A stretch of 64,000 bases of DNA, taken from assembly GCA_017428785.1 (NCBI GenBank), contig JAFRQD010000030.1, positions 62,001-126,000 of the forward strand. The letters run 5' to 3'. Positions 7,391-15,038 of the stretch are shown here, one piece after another (within the stretch, counting starts at the first letter, position 1; every line of letters begins with the position of its first letter). Under the pieces are notes generated by a model that had not been told where the DNA came from, did no database searches, and worked only from the letters and a program-made list of their open reading frames with translations. Made by a program: the position numbers and the translations under genes. The stretch is from Bacteroidaceae bacterium (GTDB lineage: Bacteria; Bacteroidota; Bacteroidia; Bacteroidales; Bacteroidaceae).

Positions 7391-8788
7391 TTATATGAAA
7401 ATGCCTATGAGTTCGTTGATGAAGATGACAAGGATTCCGGCAGGCGCAACCCAGCGGATGAGGAACAGCAGCGGGCGCATCGTGCGGACAGGGATGCGGC
7501 CGTCGTTGGTCAGCTGCCGCTCCACGAGGCTGCGGCCAAGGCTCCATCCCACGAAAAGCGTCATCATGAGACCGCCCAAGGGCATCAGGAATTTCGTCAC
7601 AGTAAAGTCGAAGAGGTCGAAGATGCCGCGGTCGAGGAGCGTCACGTCCTTCCACGGACCGAAGGAGAGCGAGCAGAAAGCGCCAAGCACGAGGCAGACG
7701 ATGGTCACTATGACTGCGGCGGTACGGCGGCTCTTGCTGAAGTGCTCGGAGATGAAGGCTGTGCAGATCTCGTGCATGCTGATGCTGCTTGTCAGTGCCG
7801 CCAGCAGTAGCAGCACATAAAACAGCAGGGCAAAGACATAGCCTGCAACGGGCATCTCGCTGAAGGTCAGCAGGAAGACATTAGGCAGGGTGATGAAAAC
7901 CAGACCCGGGCCTGCGTCGGGAGCGATGCCCACACTGAAGACCGTCGGGAAGATGATGAAGCCACTCAGCACAGCCACCATGGTGTCGATGATGCAGACG
8001 TTCATGGCGGACTTCACCAGCCTGGTCTCTTTACTGAAATAGGACGCGTAGGTCACCAGGCAACCCAGCCCGACGCTCAAGGAGAAGAAGGCTTGTCCCA
8101 TCGCACCGAGCACCACATCGGGCGTCACCTCACTCAGGTCGGGCTGCAGGAGGAAGCTGACTCCTTCGGCAGCGCCTGGCATAGTCAGCGAGAAAGCCAC
8201 CAGCAGCACGATTATCGCCAGCAGCATGGGCATCATCAGCTTGGAGTAGCGCTCGATGCCGTGCTGTATGCCGCGAGCCACGACGAGATGCGTCAGCAAG
8301 AGGAACAGGGTGAGATAGACGACAGGCTGCCAGGGATTGGACACAAAGGCGTTGAAGGCCGCTGCGAAGTCTGTTGCCTGTTGTCCGTTGTCGGCTGTCT
8401 GAAGTCCCTGTAGCTGTCCGAGAGCCGCTTGGATGGTGTAGTGCAACGTCCATCCTGCCACGACAGAATAGAAGGAGAGCACGAGGAATCCGCCCAAGAC
8501 GCCCATGATGCCGGCTGCTACCCACGGCTTGCCGGGCGAGAGCTTCTGGAAGGCTCCTATGGCGTTGCTGCGTGCGGAGCGTCCGATGACGAACTCGCTT
8601 ATCATGACCGGCATGGCGAACAGGAAGATGAAGCACAGATAGATGAGGATGAAGGCTGCTCCCCCACCCTTTCCCACCTCGGTCGGGAAGCGCCAGATGT
8701 TGCCCAAGCCAACGGCCGAGCCTGCCGACGCCAAGATGACTCCCAGCTGACTTCCGAAACTTCCTCTTGCTGCGTTACCTGAATTCAT
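7391..8788 (-). CDS. Sodium-dependent symporter (NSS family), tandem paralogue
   Basis: It has the same fold and motifs as its neighbour (VILASAGSAVGLGNIWRFP, GGAAFILIYL, MPVMISEFVIGR), and similar sequence throughout, so the pair arose by duplication. The 465-residue length exceeds the neighbour's mainly through a segment around residues 128-140 (LQTADNGQQATDF) in the loop after helix 3, which is encoded by a 7-base array at 8371-8405. That loop faces outward in the family and tolerates length change. It is the first gene of the three-gene minus-strand operon. The upstream region shares its space with the divergent VanZ-like gene. Confidence 0.92.
   Translation of the reverse strand: MNSGNAARGSFGSQLGVILASAGSAVGLGNIWRFPTEVGKGGGAAFILIYLCFIFLFAMPVMISEFVIGRSARSNAIGAFQKLSPGKPWVAAGIMGVLGGFLVLSFYSVVAGWTLHYTIQAALGQLQGLQTADNGQQATDFAAAFNAFVSNPWQPVVYLTLFLLLTHLVVARGIQHGIERYSKLMMPMLLAIIVLLVAFSLTMPGAAEGVSFLLQPDLSEVTPDVVLGAMGQAFFSLSVGLGCLVTYASYFSKETRLVKSAMNVCIIDTMVAVLSGFIIFPTVFSVGIAPDAGPGLVFITLPNVFLLTFSEMPVAGYVFALLFYVLLLLAALTSSISMHEICTAFISEHFSKSRRTAAVIVTIVCLVLGAFCSLSFGPWKDVTLLDRGIFDLFDFTVTKFLMPLGGLMMTLFVGWSLGRSLVERQLTNDGRIPVRTMRPLLFLIRWVAPAGILVIFINELIGIFI
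8371..8405. repeat. 7-base degenerate array inside the symporter gene
   Basis: Five units (CTGTTGC, CTGTTGT, CCGTTGT, CGGCTGT, CTGAAGT) are, on the coding strand, the same ACAACGG-type motif as in queA at 4052-4114. Confidence 0.7.
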
Positions 8789-8813
8789 GTAGCGAAGTTA
8801 TTTTCGAAAAACG

Positions 8814-8845
8814 TTGCAAATATACATAAAAAAGCCGTATCTTTG
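8814..8845 (+). promoter_or_regulatory. Promoter for the VanZ-like gene
   Basis: TTGC (8814-8817) and TATCTTTG (8838-8845) are spaced 20 bases apart. Because the -7 box lies downstream of the longest possible start at 8814, the gene must begin later, at 8874. Confidence 0.75.
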
Positions 8846-8873
8846 CAGCGAAATATCCAAAAAGAGTCCTTAT

Positions 8874-9254
8874 ATGCTTCGTCTGTACCTCCGCCGCTAT
8901 GCTCTTGCACTTCTTGTGGCTGTCGTCATTGTCCTTCTCTCCCTTCTGCCGATGCCGGACATGAAGGTCGGGGTTGAGGTGCCGCTTGCCGACAAATGGA
9001 CACACATGGTGATGTATGGTGTCCTGACGCTTGTCATCTGGTTTGAGTACCAACGCTCTCACAACCAATGGGACATAGGGAAGCTGCTGCTGTTCGCTTT
9101 CCTGGCTCCCATCGCGATGGGCGGCGCCTTGGAACTCATGCAGGCACACCTCACCACCTGCCGTAGCGGAGAGTGGCTCGACTTTGTGGCCAACACGATT
9201 GGTGTTTGCCTGGGTACGCTTGCAGGACTGGCGATGAAAAAGGTGAAAAGGTGA
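8874..9254 (+). CDS. VanZ-like membrane protein
   Basis: The 126-residue protein (start MLRLYLRRYALA) has the VanZ-family pattern: a first membrane helix (ALALLVAVVIVLLSLLP), the ADKWTHMVMYGVLTLVIW segment with the conserved Lys and His, a further helix, ALELMQAHL, and a last helix after EWLDFVANTIG. VanZ confers low teicoplanin resistance in enterococci; most homologues have no known role. The ATG at 8874 was chosen because a promoter box ends at 8845. The gene stands alone between divergent and convergent neighbours. Confidence 0.82.
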   Translation: MLRLYLRRYALALLVAVVIVLLSLLPMPDMKVGVEVPLADKWTHMVMYGVLTLVIWFEYQRSHNQWDIGKLLLFAFLAPIAMGGALELMQAHLTTCRSGEWLDFVANTIGVCLGTLAGLAMKKVKR

Positions 9255-9392
9255 AAAAGTAAAAAGGTAAAAAGGGGAAAGACTAAGCCCCGCTTTTCAA
9301 CTTTTCAACTCTTCACCTTTTCAACTTTCACGTCCCGCTTTTCAATTTTTCAACTTTTCAACTCTTCACCTTTTCTTTTCACCTTTTCAACA
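9236..9392. repeat. 8-base arrays in inverted orientation between convergent genes
   Basis: The left side repeats AGGTGAAA/AAGTAAAA with period 8 (about 9236-9280). The right side repeats the complement CTTTTCAA/CTCTTCAC (about 9292-9392). Together they can fold into a long A/U-rich hairpin between the 3' ends of the VanZ-like and VanX-like genes, and could end transcription from both sides. Confidence 0.7.
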
Positions 9393-10170
9393 TTTCCACC
9401 GGGAAGTTGAAGTAGGTGTCGGGGAAGGGCTCGTCCTTTAATGTGAAGTGCCACCATTCTGTGGGGAAGGGCTTGAAGCCGTGACGCATCATCGCTTCGC
9501 GGAGTATCATGCGGTTGCAGAACTGCTCGGATGTGATGCTGCGACCGGCAGGGCTTTTGCTATTGTCGCCCGTAAACGCTTGCGTCTCGGGGTCTCCGCA
9601 GAAATCGGGATGGCTCTCGGGGCCGAACCAATCGAATGTCCCGCCCATATCCAACTCCTTTTCCTTCTGCATGTCGAAGAGTGTGAGGTCAACGGTAGAG
9701 CCTCTCGTATGCCCGCTCTTCGCACAGATGTACTCTTGATCAAAGAGAACGCTCTTGTCGAGGTCGGGATAGAAGAACTGCCGCATCAAGGTGTCCGGCA
9801 GGTTTTCCGCCCAACGGACGAAGTGGTCGACGGCCTGCTGCGGACGGTAGGCGTCGTAAATCTTCAGGCGATACCCCAGGGCCTTCAAGTCGTCGCTGAC
9901 TACCCTGAGACTGTCTGCCGCCTCTTTCGTCAGGAGAGCCGTGGGCTCGAGGTAGCCGTCGATGCGTGTCCCCACGAAGTTGTAGGTGCTGAAGTAGCGT
10001 ATCTCGAGGATGGCATCGGGCACGGCGTCGGTGAGCGTCACGAACTGGCTGGCGTCTTCCTCGGGGCAGGTCGGACGATTCCGAAGGTATTCATTGAGAT
10101 AACGGCCGCCAATAACGCCGCCTACAATCGGTGCGATGACCGCCAAAAACAACAGGATTGTTTTCTTCAT
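9379..10170 (-). CDS. VanX/DdpX-type D-Ala-D-Ala dipeptidase
   Basis: This is an M15D peptidase. The zinc site is complete: SGHTRGSTVD gives H154 and D161, and TEWWHF gives E238 and H241. The transition-state arginine is R109 in IYDAYRP. The N-terminus (MKKTILLFLAVIAPIVGGVIGG) is a signal anchor or signal peptide, so the enzyme acts in the periplasm, cleaving D-Ala-D-Ala or related dipeptides from wall turnover rather than giving glycopeptide resistance. No vanH or vanA genes are nearby. It follows the GH76 gene on the same strand, with a 22-base-unit element in the gap. Confidence 0.9.
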   Translation of the reverse strand: MKKTILLFLAVIAPIVGGVIGGRYLNEYLRNRPTCPEEDASQFVTLTDAVPDAILEIRYFSTYNFVGTRIDGYLEPTALLTKEAADSLRVVSDDLKALGYRLKIYDAYRPQQAVDHFVRWAENLPDTLMRQFFYPDLDKSVLFDQEYICAKSGHTRGSTVDLTLFDMQKEKELDMGGTFDWFGPESHPDFCGDPETQAFTGDNSKSPAGRSITSEQFCNRMILREAMMRHGFKPFPTEWWHFTLKDEPFPDTYFNFPVEMLKR

Positions 10171-10206
10171 AGCATAGGGATTTTTAATGCCTCAAGAGGG
10201 GGTCTC

Positions 10207-10297
10207 AAACGCCGCGTGCGGGGATTGCCATCGCCGCAGCCGGAGATTGCCATCGCCGCACGCGGGGATTTCCAACGCCGCACGCGGCGTTTTTCAT
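10207..10297. repeat. Four-unit 22-base GC element, copy 1
   Basis: Units start at 10210, 10232, 10254 and 10276, each beginning CGCCGC and containing a short palindrome (CCGCGTGCGG, CCGCAGCCGG, CCGCACGCGG), followed by GGATTGCCAT or a variant. AAACGCCGC on the left and GCGGCGTTTTT on the right are inverted copies, so both ends look like terminator hairpins. Confidence 0.9.
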
Positions 10298-10316
10298 TGC
10301 CCCTGGAGGAGATGTC

Positions 10317-11768
10317 TTATTTGACTAACACCTTCTTTTTCTGGAAGATATAGAGACCGCTGTCGAGCTGATGAACTTGCTCGGGTGTGGCAGCCTTCAT
10401 GACCAGTTTGCCCTCGAGAGTATAGACGTCCGACGGGCCGTCTGTCTTCTGAGCGGCAACATTGTTTACAGGCGTAGCGCTGTCGCCCACGGGGAACATC
10501 AGCATGAGTGCGGGCATACCGCTGGCTCCGTAGCTCTCCACCACATCGGTCTCCTTAGTGTTCCTCGCAAAGTTTCCAATCTGGATGCCTCGGGTCTTAT
10601 CCATCGCAACGAATGCCCTCTGGATGTTTTTCTTTATGTGTTCCAGATAAGTGTTTGCAGTTCCTTCGCTCAGGCCACAGTCATAGACCAGCAGCTTGAT
10701 GTACTGTGCATAGATGGCGGCATAGATGCCTTGCTCGTAGCCCGATTCATACTTGAGGATGCCTGTGTTGCCGCACATATTGTTCATCACATAATCTGCA
10801 CCCTTCAATGCCTTCGTCAGGTAGTTGATGTCCTGGGTGAGCTGATAGAGCAGGCAGCTGGCTCCGATGTAGGTGGCCTGATTGTAGAGATGGTCCGTGA
10901 ACTCGGGTCCTCCGCCATGGATGCCGTCGGCCACACGGCCGTTGCTGTTGACCAGCGTGGCGTCGGCCCAGGCATAGATTTCCTTCGCCTTCTCCAGATA
11001 CCACTCCTTGGTCTGCCTTACAGGACGAGTGGCAGTGGGAGTCGGCCTGCCTTCGGGCACCAGACGATGGAGCAGGCATGCAGCGATGACGGTGGGGAAG
11101 TTGATGCAGGCCGAGCGGAAATCGCCGGGCTGATGCGGCTTCGCCTTTTCGATGGGCTGCCATTCCCAGAACATGCCGCCGCCGTACTTGCCTTCGAAGC
11201 GGGCCGGATCGGCATACGAGCCGTCGTCGCCCACCTTGGATGAGCCGTACCATACGCGACAGAAGCTCTTCTCGGAATAGTTGAGGTAGTCCAAAACATT
11301 GAATGTCTCGTAGGCTCGTGCCAAGGCACACGTCCACCACATGATGTCGTCATAGACGAACCAGCCGTTGTTCGTGTCGGGGTTGTGGAAGTCGAAGTTG
11401 ACATAATGTGCCTTCTCGCCTTTGTAGATAGCGTCGTGCAGCGTCTTGTACTTCTCCATGCGCGTGGCATCCTTCTCCTTCTGAGCGCGGTTGTAGGCAT
11501 TGACGACCATGTCGTACATGATGGCCTGGCACCAGATAGCGGCAGCACAGCCCGACTCATCTCCGTCGCGATAGCCGTTGCCGCGGTGGTCGGCACTCGG
11601 CTGCTTCGTGTCGGCCATATAGATGTTGCGTTTTTTGTCAAGGAAAACCTCGTTGAAGTCATCGTAGGCTTTCCATTGTGCAGAGTCTGTGTAGGTGATC
11701 TTCACTTCGGCTCCGGCATCGCAGAAGCATGCCATCAGGCACAGGATAAGGAGTGACAGTTTTTTCAT
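10317..11768 (-). CDS. Secreted glycoside hydrolase family 76, alpha-1,6-mannanase type
   Basis: A signal peptide (MKKLSLLILCLMACFCDAGA) precedes a single alpha-helical catalytic domain. The features are of GH76: ESGCAAAIWCQA, the adjacent acidic pair in FVYDDIMWW, GGGMFWEW, then NGRVADGI and the FTDHLYNQATYIGA segment. The family hydrolyses alpha-1,6-mannan backbones. The last 40 residues form a short beta domain ending GLYIFQKKKVLVK, common on exported Prevotella proteins. It lies downstream of GH92 on the same strand with 70 bases between, so both would act on the same alpha-mannan. It lacks a lipobox, so it is probably periplasmic or secreted. Confidence 0.87.
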   Translation of the reverse strand: MKKLSLLILCLMACFCDAGAEVKITYTDSAQWKAYDDFNEVFLDKKRNIYMADTKQPSADHRGNGYRDGDESGCAAAIWCQAIMYDMVVNAYNRAQKEKDATRMEKYKTLHDAIYKGEKAHYVNFDFHNPDTNNGWFVYDDIMWWTCALARAYETFNVLDYLNYSEKSFCRVWYGSSKVGDDGSYADPARFEGKYGGGMFWEWQPIEKAKPHQPGDFRSACINFPTVIAACLLHRLVPEGRPTPTATRPVRQTKEWYLEKAKEIYAWADATLVNSNGRVADGIHGGGPEFTDHLYNQATYIGASCLLYQLTQDINYLTKALKGADYVMNNMCGNTGILKYESGYEQGIYAAIYAQYIKLLVYDCGLSEGTANTYLEHIKKNIQRAFVAMDKTRGIQIGNFARNTKETDVVESYGASGMPALMLMFPVGDSATPVNNVAAQKTDGPSDVYTLEGKLVMKAATPEQVHQLDSGLYIFQKKKVLVK

Positions 11769-11838
11769 CGTTTCGTGTGTTTGATGAAAGGCCCTGAGAT
11801 CTCAATGTCCCTCAGGGCCTTTCAGGACTTTTTTGACA

Positions 11839-14136
11839 CTATTTCTTTCTCTTTGACTTTGCAGACGGCTTGTACTCCTTGCTGAAAGAATAAGGAGCTG
11901 CCTCGGCACTTGTGCCGCGCTGACGGTTGGGCTGCGACTGCATGGTGTAGTCCATCTTCATGCCGGCAACAAGGTCCGTATGCTTCACATAGTTGACGTT
12001 ATGCTCTGCGCCGTTCACCCTGAGAGCGCCCACATAGCGGTTCTCGTCGCTCTGCTGGGGAGCTGTGATGACCACCTGCTTGCCATTCTCGAGATGGAGT
12101 GTCATCTTCTTGAAGTAAGGCGCACCGAGCACATACTCGCCGCTGCCCGGGCAGACGGGGTAGAAGCCCATAGCCGTGAAGATGTACCAGGCAGATGTCT
12201 GTCCGTTGTCTTCGTCACCGCAATAGCCGTCGGCGTGGGCATTATACATGCGGTTCATCGTCTCGCGCAGCCAGTACTGGCTCTTCCAGGGCTGCCCGCT
12301 GTAAGCATACATATATATCATGTGCTGGATGGGCTGGTTGCCGTGGGCGTAGTTGCCCATGTTCATGATCTGCATCTCGCGTATCTCGTGGATGACGCCG
12401 CCATAGTAGCTGTCGTCGAAGATGGGAGGCAGGATGAACACGCTGTCCAGCATCTGATTGAAGACGTCCTTGCCGCCCATGAGGTCTATCAAACCCTGCG
12501 GATCGTGGAACACGCTCCAGGAGTAGTGCCAGCTGTTGCCCTCGGTGAACGCGTCTCCCCACTTGAAGGGATTGAAGTTGGGCGCCCACTCGCCGTTGGC
12601 AAGCTTGCCGCGCATCAGGTTGTGGCTCTTGTCGAAGAGGTTCTTGTAGTTGAAAGCGCGTTCGGCATACACCTTGATTTCCTTCTCCGGTTTGCCGAGA
12701 GCCTGACCGAGTTTGTAGATGCTCCAGTCGTCGAAGGCATACTCGAGGGTGCGGGCTGCGCTCTCGTTGATGCTGTCGTAGGGAACATAGCCCAGCTTGT
12801 TGTAGGTCTGCCACTGCTTGCGGCCGCTCGTCGTGCGGGGCAGGTCGGCATTGGCACCGTGCTTCACGGCTTCCCAAAGCGCATCGATGTCGTAACCGCG
12901 GATTCCCTTGAGGTAAGCGTCGGCCACAACAGAGGCAGAGTTGTTGCCCACCATGCAGGCACGATGACCCGGCGCGCTCCATTCGGGCAGGAAGCCGCTC
13001 TCCTTATATGCATTCGCCCAGCCTTCCTGCATCTTCTGGCTCATGCTGGGATACATCAGGTTGACGAGGGGGAAGAGCGCACGGAAGGTGTCCCAGAAGC
13101 CCGTGTCGGCAAAGAGATAACCCGGCAGCACCTGCCCGTTGTAGGGGCTGTAGTGCACCACCTCGCCCTTCGCGTTAATCTCAAAGAAACTGCGAGGGAA
13201 GAGGGTGCTGCGGTAAAGACAACTGTAGAAGGTGCGCAAGCGGTCAACATCGCTCATATCCTCCACATCGATGACGCTCAGCACGCGGTTCCACTCCTGA
13301 CGGCCGGCCTCGGAAATCTCCTCGAGGCTCTTGCTGCCAAGCTCCTTGAGGTTCTGCTCGGCCTGCTCAATGCTGATGAATGAGCTGGCGACACGGACAT
13401 TGATCTGCTCGCCGCGCTTTGTCTGGAAGCCGACTGCTGCAGCAGCATGCTTGCTCTTCATCTCGAGGTTCTTGCCCTCTCTGCCTTCGTCGGCAGTCGA
13501 TGTGTAGATAAACGGGCGGTCGAACTGCAATACAAAGTAGTTCTTGAAGTCTTTGGGCACGCCGCCGCTGTTGCGAGTCGTGTAGCCCACCACTTTGTTC
13601 TCACTCGGAATGACCTTCACATAAGAGCCGCGGTCGAAGGCATCGACGATAACGAAGTTCTTTCCCTCGGGCATCGTGAAGCGGAAGATGGCAGCGCGGC
13701 TTGTGGGCGCTATCTCGGTGGTGATGTCATAGTCTGCGAGATAGACCTTGTAGTAATGCGGCTTGCTGACCTCTGCCTTGTGGCTGAACCAACTGGCACG
13801 TTTGTCTTGGTCGTAAATGGGCGCGTCGCCTGCCTCGGGCATGATGTTGAACATGGCGTAGTCGTTCATCCAAGGGCTGGGCTGGTGAGTCTGCTTGAAG
13901 CCGCGTATCTTCTCGGCATCGTAGGTGTAGCACCATCCGTCGCCCATCTTGCCTGTCTGCGGCGTCCAGAAGTTCATGCCCCAGGGCACAGCGATGGCTG
14001 GATAGGTGTTGCCTGTGGAGAGACCGCCGGTGGAATGTGAGCCGACGAGCGGGTTGACATACTGCACAGGGTCGTCGATGGCGTAAGTGCTTACGCAAAG
14101 GAATGTGGCAAAGGCTGCCAGAAAGAGTCTTTTCAT
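11839..14136 (-). CDS. Secreted GH92 alpha-mannosidase
   Basis: After a signal peptide (MKRLFLAAFATFLCVSTYA) come the GH92 landmarks: VNPLVGSHSTGG, TYPAIAVPWGMNFWTPQTG, GFKQTHQPSPWMNDY, ADTGFWDTFRALFPL, HGNQPIQHMIYMY, and YCGDEDNGQTSAWYIFTAMGFYP. The family comprises calcium-dependent, inverting exo-alpha-mannosidases. The 765-residue length and domain order are normal. GH76 follows and DUF1080 precedes it on the same strand. The gap to DUF1080 holds a 10-base CCTAGG array. Linkage preference (1,2 / 1,3 / 1,6) cannot be read from the sequence. Confidence 0.95.
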   Translation of the reverse strand: MKRLFLAAFATFLCVSTYAIDDPVQYVNPLVGSHSTGGLSTGNTYPAIAVPWGMNFWTPQTGKMGDGWCYTYDAEKIRGFKQTHQPSPWMNDYAMFNIMPEAGDAPIYDQDKRASWFSHKAEVSKPHYYKVYLADYDITTEIAPTSRAAIFRFTMPEGKNFVIVDAFDRGSYVKVIPSENKVVGYTTRNSGGVPKDFKNYFVLQFDRPFIYTSTADEGREGKNLEMKSKHAAAAVGFQTKRGEQINVRVASSFISIEQAEQNLKELGSKSLEEISEAGRQEWNRVLSVIDVEDMSDVDRLRTFYSCLYRSTLFPRSFFEINAKGEVVHYSPYNGQVLPGYLFADTGFWDTFRALFPLVNLMYPSMSQKMQEGWANAYKESGFLPEWSAPGHRACMVGNNSASVVADAYLKGIRGYDIDALWEAVKHGANADLPRTTSGRKQWQTYNKLGYVPYDSINESAARTLEYAFDDWSIYKLGQALGKPEKEIKVYAERAFNYKNLFDKSHNLMRGKLANGEWAPNFNPFKWGDAFTEGNSWHYSWSVFHDPQGLIDLMGGKDVFNQMLDSVFILPPIFDDSYYGGVIHEIREMQIMNMGNYAHGNQPIQHMIYMYAYSGQPWKSQYWLRETMNRMYNAHADGYCGDEDNGQTSAWYIFTAMGFYPVCPGSGEYVLGAPYFKKMTLHLENGKQVVITAPQQSDENRYVGALRVNGAEHNVNYVKHTDLVAGMKMDYTMQSQPNRQRGTSAEAAPYSFSKEYKPSAKSKRKK

Positions 14137-14150
14137 TGTGTTTTGCTTTT

Positions 14151-14203
14151 TAGGATGTCCTAGGCTTTCCTAGGAAGACCTAGGCTTTCCTAGGAAGACC
14201 TAG
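14151..14203. repeat. 10-base CCTAGG array between GH92 and DUF1080 genes
   Basis: Units CCTAGGCTTT and CCTAGGAAGA alternate from 14159 to 14203. The same decamers recur on the other side of the DUF1080 gene at 14992-15035. Confidence 0.85.
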
Positions 14204-14205
14204 TG

Positions 14206-14967
14206 TTACAGTTCCTTTATCTTTACGTTCTTGAACCAAACCTCGTTGCCGTGGTCCTGCAACAGGATGCGTCCGTCGCGGTTTCCGAAGTCGGGCCAGT
14301 TCTTGTACTTGCTGTAGGCAACCAGGGCGTTCCACTCCTGGTTGTTGCGCTCGTACTCCAGCATCTTCACGCCGTTGAGCCAGTGCTCCACATGGCTGCC
14401 CTTGACGATAACCATTGCTGTGTTCCACGCTGTGATGTCGAAAGGCTTCTGTTCGGGAGCGGGGATGAGGTCGTAGAGAGAGGCGAGCTTGCGGTTGCCC
14501 TTCACGCCGAGCTTGGCATCGGGATGACGCAGGTCGTCGAGTATCTGGAACTCGCAGCCGATGGCACTTCCCTCGCCCTGATTCATGTCGGGGTCAACAA
14601 AGTACTTGATGCCGCTGTTGGCGCCCTCGGTTATCTTGAAGTCCACCTTCAGGATGAAGTTATGGTAGGTCTTGTCGGTCACGATGTCGCCGCCGTTGCC
14701 GCTCTCGGCTCCGTTGGCAGCCTCAACCTTGAGCACACCGTCCTCTATGCGCCAGCCCTTCTCGGGGAAGGTCTGGAGCTTTGCGCCTCGCCAGCCGTTC
14801 GTTGTCTTGCCGTCCCAAAGGAGCTTCCAACCCTCGCGCTGTTCCTGCTCAGAGAGCACGTTGTCTGTTGTAGGAACGGGAGCAGGCTGCTGGGCTACTG
14901 TCTTCTTTACTTTTGCTGATGCAGGCAGGATGGCCAGCATCGCCAGGGCTAATACTATCTTTTTCAT
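14206..14967 (-). CDS. Secreted DUF1080 (3-keto-disaccharide hydrolase family) protein
   Basis: A signal peptide ([18 protein letters not shown]) is followed by the concanavalin-like DUF1080 fold: [61 protein letters not shown] and GRILLQDHG. Members of this family, studied in Bacteroides thetaiotaomicron, act with Gfo/Idh oxidoreductases in a route that oxidises a sugar at C3 and then cleaves the glycosidic bond by elimination. The Gfo/Idh gene immediately upstream on the same strand supports that role here. Substrate unknown. The gene is bracketed on both sides by the same CCTAGG decamer array. Confidence 0.85.
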   Translation of the reverse strand: MKKIVLALAMLAILPASAKVKKTVAQQPAPVPTTDNVLSEQEQREGWKLLWDGKTTNGWRGAKLQTFPEKGWRIEDGVLKVEAANGAESGNGGDIVTDKTYHNFILKVDFKITEGANSGIKYFVDPDMNQGEGSAIGCEFQILDDLRHPDAKLGVKGNRKLASLYDLIPAPEQKPFDITAWNTAMVIVKGSHVEHWLNGVKMLEYERNNQEWNALVAYSKYKNWPDFGNRDGRILLQDHGNEVWFKNVKIKEL

Positions 14968-14991
14968 TGTGTTTGTTTTATTTATAGGAGA

Positions 14992-15035
14992 CCCTAGGAA
15001 GTCCTAGGCTTTCCTAGGGAGTCCTAGGTTTTCCT
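14992..15035. repeat. 10-base CCTAGG array upstream of DUF1080
   Basis: CCTAGGAAGT, CCTAGGCTTT, CCTAGGGAGT and CCTAGGTTTT follow one another with period 10, between the Gfo/Idh stop and the DUF1080 start. Confidence 0.85.
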
Positions 15036-15038
15036 CGT

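Noticed and set aside
8814-8873. Longer start for the VanZ-like protein
   Set aside because: A -7 promoter box at 8838-8845 lies inside it, and the extra residues are not hydrophobic or conserved in type.
8874-10170. Glycopeptide-resistance cluster from VanZ-like and VanX-like genes
   Set aside because: The two genes are convergent, and there are no vanH, vanA, or two-component genes nearby; both families have ordinary housekeeping members.
10207-10297. Plain Rho-independent terminator
   Set aside because: The ends look like terminator hairpins, but four units of fixed 22-base period and presence in a divergent gap (30054-30141) need more than termination.
11980-13383. Long plus-strand open frame of 467 codons
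   Set aside because: It is the mirror of the GH92 gene; the GH92 frame has a signal peptide and all family motifs, the mirror has none. The same holds for other long mirrors, such as 23975-25537 and 28245-29900.
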